NCBI GenBank assembly: GCA_022376515.1
Contig: WTXI01000050.1
Location: 62,001 to 126,000 of the forward strand
Origin: Lactifluus volemus
Lineage: Eukaryota; Basidiomycota; Agaricomycetes; Russulales; Russulaceae
Direction: 5' to 3'
Length of the DNA: 64,000 bases
The notes beneath the pieces were generated by a model. That model worked only from the letters and a program-made list of their open reading frames with translations, was not told the DNA's origin and ran no database searches. Shown piece after piece: positions 19,101-26,824 of the stretch (the first letter of the stretch is position 1; each line of letters begins with the position of its first letter). The translations under genes were made by a program, and so were the position numbers.

Positions 19101-19640
19101 CGTGGGAATGTCATCGATTTCGTTGCGGCAATTTCCGAGAGCGTGGGAGTTTTTATTTGAGGCCGCGTTTGGTGAGTCAAGCGTGGGAATTGTCATTGAT
19201 TTCGTTGCGGCCATTGCCGAGAGCGTGTGAATTTACTTTGAGGCCGCGTTTTGGTTGCCCACCGTGGGAATGTCATCGATTTCGTTGCGGCAATTGCTGA
19301 GAGCGTGTGAGTTTTCAATTGAGCCCGCGTTTTGGTGAGTCAAGCGTGGGAATTGTCATTGATTTCGTTGCGGCTGTTGCCGAGAGCGTGTGAATTTTAC
19401 ATTTGAGGCCGCGTTTTGGTTGCCCACCGTGGGAATGTCATCGATTTCGTTGCGGCAATTGCCGAGAGCGTGTGAGTTTTCAATTGAGCTCGTGTTTTGG
19501 TGAGTTGTGCGTGGGAATTGTCATCGATTTCGTTGCGGCCGTTGCCAGATTTGTTTCCCACACGAGTGAGCCTGCGTTGGCTGTCATCGATTTCATTGCG
19601 GCCGTTGCCGGCCTTTTTTCACGCACAAGTGAGGTCGCAT
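19101..19640. repeat. Minisatellite, about 81-bp unit, alternating two subtypes
   Basis: Unit starts (GTGGGAAT) at about 19102, 19182, 19263, 19344, 19428 and 19510, plus a partial seventh at about 19581. Core shared by all: GTCATYGATTTCGTTGCGGC, then GAGAGCGTG and GCCGCGTTT. Units alternate between one ending TTGCCCACC and one ending GTGAGTCAAGC, so the higher-order repeat is about 162-164 bp. Open frames across it are by-products of repetition. Confidence 0.85.
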
Positions 19641-19948
19641 GAATTTCACGCTCACGGCACGATTCACACTTTGATTCAAGCGCCCGTTCGACTTGGCAAG
19701 CGCCCCTTCCCCGGCCTCATCCCCTGACCGGCTCTGTTCGGCGCTATTTGCTCTGTACAATAGACGCCAGCATCAGCACTTCCCGATTATCGAGCCAACA
19801 ACCACCGCACTACAATTCCAGTATACAAAATGAAACTTTATTGAAAGGGAGAAACTTGAAGGAAAAACAACAGGTATCATTTGAAAACGTGATAGTCATC
19901 AGCTGCCCTCCCCTCATGAACTGAATTTGAAAGTAGGTCACTTCAAAG
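19641..19948. other. No gene seen
   Basis: Short stretch with no open frame that resembles a protein. It holds an AT-rich part with ATTGAAAGGGAGAAAC-type sequence and no recognised repeat. Confidence 0.4.
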
Positions 19949-20215
19949 TCAAGCCCCGCAACGACAATCCGAGGTTATCGCAGGCGCAGCACTGGCAGGC
20001 GCTGCTACAAAGGGTGCGGCCGTTGCACCCTCACGCAACGCCTTTTCTTGCGCCGTCTTTTGCACACGTTCCCTTTTGTCGGCTTCGATCGATCTGTGCT
20101 TTGATCGCGGCGCGGGCCTTCTTGTCGTCCTCCAAAGGGGTGTACGTGTGCGCGCAAAGTGCACCGTGATGGCGTCGAGGGTGGGGATGGTTTTAAATCC
20201 TTTTGTCTTCTTCAT
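19949..20215 (-). pseudogene. Possible gene remnant with UBXN1-like basic helix
   Basis: Minus-strand pieces in shifting frames read D-D-K-K-A-R-A-A-I-K-A-Q-I and then E-A-D-K-R-E-R-V-Q, which together resemble the charged helix found before the UBX domain in UBXN1-type proteins. The two halves are offset because GATC is present twice in a row (20087-20094); a 4-bp duplication would account for the break. A second frame offset lies near 20125. No UBX fold was found downstream, so the assignment is weak. Confidence 0.3.
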
Positions 20216-23200
20216 CGTCTATTTGTCGACTATGGAGGTCTCCTGGGCGAGCTTCCCACCAGCTCCATGGTAAGCGGATCGCCTGGGCTCGCCGCAGCGA
20301 CCACATCACCGTTCATGGAGTCATCGGTCGAGTTGGGCGGGGAGGTGGAGAGGGCGGCGGGGAGGTGGAGTGTGTCACGGGATGTTGACGGACACCAAAT
20401 CTGCGACCGACGTCGCGTTTGAGAGGGACGTTTGCGAGCCTGCGCCACCAGGGAAGCATCGCTTCTTGCTCATCGCCCGTCATGAGCCTCCGGATGTTGG
20501 CCATAACGACTCTCAGGTTGTAGCTCGGAACGGAGGTGCTCCGCGCTATGTCACAAGAAAGAGGTCAAATGTCACAAGAAAAAAGCTTGTGGAGTTGATC
20601 TGTGACGAATCTGTGACGATTTGTTGATGAGCACAAGGAGAATGACGGGCATATACCATCTGGTTTGATCCTGTCGTTGTCAGGTAATTAAGCAGAGGAC
20701 CCACTGGATGGAAGATGGTGCGCGTGATTGGGGCCGGCTTGGTGAGATATAATGTGCAGAGCGACAACACTCCCGAGAGTAGTACGGCGGTGGAATCGGC
20801 CACTCTCCCGAGCGGGTAATGGGCAGTAATTCGTGCAGCAAGTCAGATGCTAGTAGGATCGTTTCCCATCAGTCCCCGTTCACACCCTGATGAGGTATTC
20901 CTGTTGTCGGTCAAGATTCTCAATCTTCTCACCAGATCACCAGCCTTTGTAACGACTTTGCTTGAACGCAGACTCGGAGTTGGGTACTGTTAGCTGCTAG
21001 ACACCGAAACCCTTTGCAGGTGATGCAGCTGAGAATGGTGAGGACAAGTTCACTGGCGCCGAGGCCCTGGAGTCCGATATCATGCCACCTGGCTTGTCGC
21101 AGGCTGTGCGAATTGCTGTCCTCGATCTTCTTGCAGATCTGCACGCTCTTGGAGCCCAAAGAACACGGATAGACTACTATCATGGGGGGGGGGTAGTGGA
21201 CCACGGCGGGGGTACCCCCCCCATAATAGTATTCTCCCTTTTTGGATCAGAAGATGCACCTGGAGACTGGAGTCATGTGCCAACGGATAACTTACTTTGA
21301 CGCAATGAATGTCGCTTACTAGTTTAGCTTGAACATACTGTAGCTTGAACAGACACGGCGGTATAGCTGAATTGATTTCAGGATCTATGCAATCAAATAT
21401 TACCTGTTTGGACTTGAGGCAAACAAAAAACAATTTCAAAAAAAGAGCCAGGGGAAAGGGATGCAGTGATCCGTCTCGGCGTCCGCTGCAATTCACGAGC
21501 TAAAGTATAACAGTACATTTGGTTCCAGTTTCGGAACTTATCCGTAAAGGTTTTCAGTACAGGCACACGTCATCCCCATTTACCCACCCGCTACTCTCGC
21601 GTGGCCAGGCTACCCTTCGTCTTTCGAATCGGTTTCCCTCATGCGGTACACGCTTGGCAGACATTTTTACTCTTCGTCACTGTCATGTATACCATGGAGA
21701 TCCGTATCGTCAATTGTGCTGGTGTCGGTCTTGACGCGTATTTGTTTGCCGGTCGACGATTCTGCGACTGGAGATGACGATGACATGGGGAATCGAAACG
21801 AGTCACTTTTCGATAACTCGAGCAACGTTCTCCCGTTCGCCTGCGGACAAACGCTGGGCCTCTGTCATGTAGGCCAACTTAATCGTTTCCGTTCAACTTT
21901 TTATTATCTTCGTGCGTTCTCCGCTTCTCTTCCGCTTTGAGCCTGTATATGACTTATCGTGCAGATGGACACAGCCTGTCATTCTTTGTTCCATTCTTTT
22001 TCATGCCATTTTGCTCGCCATAAAAGCCTCTCGCACCCTCACTCTCTTCAGTCCAAACGCATCGCCTCCTCAAATTGTGGGGTTCTTTCATCCATAGGAA
22101 GACTACGCCAATTTTTCCCGCTTCATATTCTTTAGGCATATCCTTCATATTTTGCTGCCTTTCGCGTACTAACATATGCCACAGCATTGAAGCTTTCGCA
22201 CGTATGTGCATCTCTGGATTGATTCTTGGCCCGGATGTCCCCATCAGTGCCGTCTTCTCTTCTCTCCTGATGCGCAACACGGGGCATCCCATGACGGCCC
22301 CGCCAATCGTCTGTCCCGCCCCAATGACCTCCACTTACTCCACGAACCTCAGATGCAAATGCGCAAAGCATGGGTCCCCACCCTCAGATCCGAGATGAAC
22401 CCCAACGCTGCCGGAAATCTGGTAATATTCATATTCTGTCGTTGTGCCCTCACTCACTTTGACAGGGAACACAACACACCAATTGGGATCGCCGCCGCAG
22501 TCGCCTTTGAAAAGGGGAAAGAAGTCCGACACACCGAGAGTCCTCATGGGTTAATGGTTGCGGCACTCGACACCGATCTAGCTGCGCTAGACACCGGTAT
22601 CTCCCTTACCCAAACCATGCTAATCAGCCTCCCCACCTCCTCTTCCCAAACCCCAAACCCCACAGCCGTCTCAACCATACTCAAACCCACACCCGGGCCA
22701 ACCCCTCTCGCTCTCTTTCAGACAGACTGCTGACAACCTTCTCTCCTTGAACAGGAACCTGATAATCTGGATATCCTGTGCCCCCAAGACTTCTCACTAG
22801 TTGACTTTGCACGAGCCAACACCTCGCAAACACGATCGCTACGGGCTGCCACCCGCCCAACCATCGAGAGCCCCACGCCATCAACTACCAACGGCAAGCA
22901 GCAAACGCCACCGCCACCGACATGGGGCGCCCACGCAAAATGTAGCATTTGTGAGTGGTCCTATTATCCGGAGAGTTTACCCTTCTCCCTCAATGTGATC
23001 GATCACACAGCCACCGGAGCTCAGTATCGTTGATGTGATCATGGGCACCACCACCTCCAACTTGACGCTCTGGCGGCACACTGCGAAGCTCGGGACCGGA
23101 CGATATCGAATACCCATTGTGAGCATGGTCCATGCCGCATCAAGTTTTTTTTACATTTTCCGCCGCCCTCTTCAGCCGTCTTGCAAACCCCTGATCGCTG

Positions 23201-23816
23201 TCCCAACCTCGCCCCCGTTGCAAGCACCACAACATCGGTGCCTCGCGCATAGACAAATTCACTGCGGCCAATAACTTATCTCCTTTGATCCGTTTGTTTC
23301 ACTGATTGCTGTGGTGGCAGGACAAAAACGTGCAGCCCCGAACCACAGAAATGGATAAGGTTTTTTTTTTCTCTTTTGTTAATTTCATATACGAGGCGGC
23401 ATTCTGAGGACGCCACAGCACCACCGACACCACCGATCTCATGTTACCGCCTGATGGCTCCATTACTCCCCCTGGTGCATTTTCTTCCGGCCCTTGTTCT
23501 TTGAGGCAGTTGGGACAGCGGTTCCTTGTCACTGACGTTAATTACAACCCAGCTGTGTGGTGGTTTATAAAACCCAATCACGGTGAGTGAATTTGCATCT
23601 TTCCTCTAGCCATCTGACTCTCATCTTGAGTCTCTCTTTTCTCCCTCTTCTCGCTCTGCCTTGTTCCACCTCCTCTTCTTCCATTCTCACCATAATTCTT
23701 GTTCGTTTTGTAAGTTCCTGGCTTGTTCATGTCTTTCTTTCCTTCAGCTTACCCCATCTGAGTTGGTGAGCAGAGCTTGTTGTATTTGTTGTTTCCTGTT
23801 GACCCCCTCTCTCGTC
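20216..23816. other. Non-coding or decayed genomic DNA
   Basis: No intact gene recognised. It contains short protein-like pieces, for example a plus-strand open stretch at about 22755-22950 after an AG acceptor, rich in Asp/Leu then Thr/Pro, and Pro-rich tracts near 22600-22700. It also contains the G/C hairpin at 21175-21231. I saw no transposase or retroelement motif and consider it a graveyard of fragments. Confidence 0.4.
21175..21231. repeat. Strong inverted repeat with G/C runs
   Basis: Left arm TACTATCATGGGGGGGGGGTA and right arm TACCCCCCCCATAATAGTA pair over about 19 bp with one mismatch and a two-base bulge, leaving a loop of about 17 bases. The loop contains GTGGACCAC, itself a small palindrome. 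Could be a replication or terminator-like hairpin, or a tiny insertion footprint. Confidence 0.6.
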
Positions 23817-24340
23817 AGGTACTTTGGCACGTCGATCATGAATGTGACTCGCGATGTGCATGGGGATGTCGACTTTGAGCAGATGATCGTGATGGTATCG
23901 CACTCATCAACATCGTCTCTAATCCCGAGGTGGCTGCGGTCACGGGCATTAAGAATTTGCAGACGCACATCATGCACAATGATGGAGGGAGCTGGAAACA
24001 GTTGATCCTTCCCAACTATGATTTGCATGGGCAGCTGTATGCCTGTCAAAGTGTGGTACGTGCCTCACTCCGCTTCGAAGAGATCCTGTGGTGACAATTG
24101 AGACAGGCTTCTCGCTTTGCGCCCATGGATATACGAACGAGTGGACCCTCGCGTGACGTTTAGCAGTCCCTCTGTCGTCGGGTTGATAATAGCCGTTGGC
24201 AAGGTGAGCGAGAAACTCGCACTTTATGTAGAGAGTGACGTTCTTGAGCTGCGATGCAGGCTTCACTTGGGAAGAGGTTCACAAGGATGCGCACCTCTGG
24301 GGGCTGCGAACGACGAACAACCAATGGACAACATCTCGGC
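23817..24340 (+). pseudogene. VPS10: VPS10/sortilin-type receptor gene fragment
   Basis: Successive plus-strand pieces resemble the central part of the Vps10 sorting receptor: Y-F-G-T-S-I ... V-D-F-E-Q-M (23819-23890), L-I-N-I-V-S-N-P ... H-N-D-G-G-S-W-K (about 23900-24055), Y-E-R-V-D-P-R-V-T-F-S-S-P-S-V-V-G (about 24125-24185) and D-A-G-F-T-W-E-E-V-H-K-D-A-H-L-W (about 24250-24302). Reading requires several frame changes, and no start or C-terminal membrane part is present. Intron-like spacers with GT...AG edges remain, so it was copied as DNA, not by retroposition. Vps10 itself carries vacuolar hydrolases between Golgi and endosome. Capture by a transposon or segmental duplication are both possible. 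Confidence 0.75.
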
Positions 24341-24861
24341 AAACGGCCAGATCATGGCCGCCGACATCTCTGCCCTGGAATGGCCAATGCTCTTCACTAT
24401 CCCATCGTTCCCACATAATGTATACTATCACAATTTGAATATATCAATTTGAAACATCACTACAATTTGAAATAAACTAATTTGAAAGTGTGCACGTGAG
24501 TGAGGGCCAATTATGGGATTGAAAGAATATAGGATAACCATGATCCCGACGGTGGAGAAGGGTGTCAAGTCCCGGACCCACGTAAACGGTCCCCCTTCGA
24601 GGCCCCCGTGATCCTGGGTGACTGGCACCTGAAAACACCTGATAACCACTGATAATCACCAATTAGCCCAATTACCACTAATTAGCTTGATTAGTCAGAT
24701 AACAACTGACCACGCTGATAACCACTGACAATGCTGATGATGCTGATGATGTTGATTACCACTAATTACAGTGATAACCACTGACAACCCTGATCATGCT
24801 CTTTGCCACTAATCATGGTGGTAAGCACTGACAACACTGATTGGGCTGATTAACACCAATC
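24341..24861. repeat. Degenerate short repeats of a TGATAACCACTGA theme
   Basis: From about 24620 to 24860 variants of TGATAACCACTGACAA and ACCACTAATTA recur, separated by GATGCTGATGATG-like triplets. The units are imperfect and irregularly spaced. Bases 24341-24619 have no gene or repeat that I recognise. Confidence 0.55.
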
Positions 24862-26182
24862 TTTATTTTATTTTATTTTATTTTTAGAATAACTTTTATT
24901 AAGCGATTTCAGGGTACACACATCCTATAGACCACGTTCAAGTCCTGACAGTACCACTACTCAAGTCCTGTCACGTTACTGAGTCCATTAGCCCTCTCCT
25001 GGTCCTTTGCTTCTTCTCAGTGTTAAGCCGAGTCGAACGTCGGTTGGAGGTACCCTCGGAACGCTGGTCGGACACAAACTCTCTGACCAAAGTGCGGAGC
25101 GGGGTGGGACCTGTTGATGCCACCTCGACAGCGCTGGATGGAGTGTTCGGCCGTTTGTAGGCACTTTGCTTCTTCTTTTTCTTCGGAGCTTTAGTCTTGA
25201 GCATTGTCGCAGTTTGCAGGGCAGTGGTGGCCAATGGAGTGACCATGTTAGAGGGGGCGGTGGGAGGATTAGGGGGGCCTGGCTTGTCCGGCCTAGCGCA
25301 GGCAGAGGTTCTACCCTTGCCTTTTGCATCCCCACTCTTTCCGCTCTCCTCCATGGAAATAGGGCATCAGTGTCTCTTTGCAGCTTTGCGGGACGTGAAC
25401 TTCCATCCGCAGGTCAGGCATTGCTGTTGTGGTCTGCCGTTAACAGCTTTTTCGGCCACTTTTCGGTGATCTCGCCTCAATGCGTGGTTCCTTTTCCGTG
25501 AGAGTCGCCTCTTCTCCTTTTGGGCCTGCGTAGCTCTCTGCTGGCCTTTTGAGAGATTGAAAAAGGCTTGAGGGCCTTCCCCGTTAAGAAGCTCTAAGAT
25601 ATATCTGAGCATCACCTTTTTCACCTTATTGATGGGGCGAGGCACAAGCGCGACAGCACACTTGACCAGGTGAGCATGGAACTGGGGAGTGAACTCAACC
25701 CAAGAAATTTTTCCGTCCACTGCCTTTTGGGCTGAGAGGGCATTGGCCCTGAGGTTGTCCACAGAGAGGAACCAGTGACGACGAAAGGTGTTGAGGATGT
25801 CGAAAATGGAGAGTTTGTCATCCCCAGAAAGTGCCTTCTTCTTTGCAAGCTTTTTCCCAGGAGGGAAGTAGTGAGGTTCGAGGGAGGGCTCTGCCCCGCC
25901 AGCCAACATATCCAAGGCGGGCGTTTGAATGGGCTGAGAAACAGGAGTCTCGGTGAAAACCCGTGAAGGTGAAAATTCATGAGAATTGGAAGGGCCAATC
26001 TCGTCCTGTGGTCTTGACAGGGGCTTGAGCGGGGGCCGGGGAGGTGCCACAGAGGGAGAGGGAGGGGGAAACTGAAACCTGGGGGTTGCAGTGGGTGTAA
26101 CGGGGGGGGAAGTCATCGTGGGAAAAAACAACGGTGATGGTGGTAAGAGACCAAGAAGGAATGGTCATGGTCATCCATAGAG
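24862..26182 (-). mobile_element. Putative non-LTR-type element with (TAAAA)n tail
   Basis: On the minus strand the block ends in AATAAAA repeated about four times (24866-24890), the kind of 3' tail left by target-primed retrotransposition. Its 5' end abuts the E2 LTR at 26182. The first minus-strand bases there (TCTTACCACCATCACC) resemble the 5' region of the non-LTR ORF1 copy at about 35940-35960 (CTCTTACCACCACCATCC). It contains one broken ORF. No reverse transcriptase was found, so it would be non-autonomous or internally deleted. Confidence 0.45.
24971..26131 (-). pseudogene. C2HC-finger ORF with one in-frame TGA
   Basis: Two open stretches in the same frame, 26131-25370 and 25366-24971, separated only by TGA at 25369-25367. 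The first has a Pro-rich N terminus, then a helical basic region. It ends in C-L-T-C-G-W-K-F-T-S-R-K-A-A-K-R-H directly before the TGA, and the next codon is Cys. The TGA thus falls inside an apparent C-x2-C-x12-H-x-C zinc finger; restoring CGA (Arg) by one C-to-T reversal would leave the finger intact. The downstream part is Lys/Pro/Ser-rich with K-K-K-K-K. Possibly an ORF1-type nucleic-acid-binding protein of the surrounding element. Function not otherwise recognised. Confidence 0.5.
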
Positions 26183-26789
26183 TGTTAAGGTTCCAAGTGG
26201 GACCTTTGTACGAAGTATACGTTCGTTCGTGAAGTCAAGAACTAGACTTGCAAGACGTGCAAGTCAAGATCAAAGGTTCGATAGAGATGAGACTTAGTAA
26301 ACGACTAAGTCAAGAGCGTTTCAGAGGTCAAGGGCTTTGGGCTCAGGGTGAGACCAAAGTGTCAAGAAGTCGAAGGTCGTGATGTCAAGAGGGTTCTCTC
26401 AGGTCTGATGCTTCTAGGCAAGACAAGGTTCTAATAGATAGAAGGACTTGGATTGCGAAACAAAACTGAGACTTAAGGTCTCTAGGGCAGAAAGTACAAG
26501 GTTTATATAGAAAGGAACGAGGCTATGTACACAGCCGTAGGGGCTGTGACCTTCGTACAGCTTTCAGGGTTTGAAACATGTTTCAGGAATCAGCAAGTCA
26601 TCCTGTACATGTGGCTGTTGCTTGAGGCTGTACGGTGCTGTGTAAAGCTGTATCGTGAGAGAAATAAGTAAGCGATCTGGAACAAAGCGATCGGCAGTCC
26701 ATTCACATAAGCAAGGGAGTCAGCAGAAATGAGTCATCAGTCCGAAAAATGTACAGTATGAGTCAGCAACCACGTGTTAGTCCATAACA
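26183..26789 (-). repeat. E2 3' LTR (607 bp)
   Basis: Starts TGTTAAGG and ends CATAACA, i.e. TG...CA with a TGTTA/TAACA inverted terminus. It matches 33223-33828 closely. Contains TTTATATA and two TGAGTCA heptamers near 26732 and 26758. Confidence 0.95.
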
Positions 26790-26801
26790 CCATCCCCCGT
26801 C
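26790..26801 (-). other. Polypurine tract of E2
   Basis: Minus strand reads GACGGGGGATGG immediately before the 3' LTR, the expected position and purine bias. Confidence 0.6.
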
Positions 26802-26824
26802 TAAGGCGCAGTCCCACCTGCGTT

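Noticed and set aside
19403..19642. Open frames across the 19.1-19.6 kb minisatellite
   Set aside because: Produced by the 81-bp period being divisible by three; no independent sign of a protein.
21080..21496. 138-codon minus-strand ORF spanning the hairpin
   Set aside because: Depends on G/C homopolymer reading and has no domain-like pattern.
24341..24861. CRISPR-like array
   Set aside because: Repeats are imperfect and irregularly spaced, no conserved spacer length, and the genome is fungal.
26178..26182. TAGAG as E2 target duplication
   Set aside because: The opposite flank reads TCTTG; neither the direct nor shifted 4-6 bp comparisons match.
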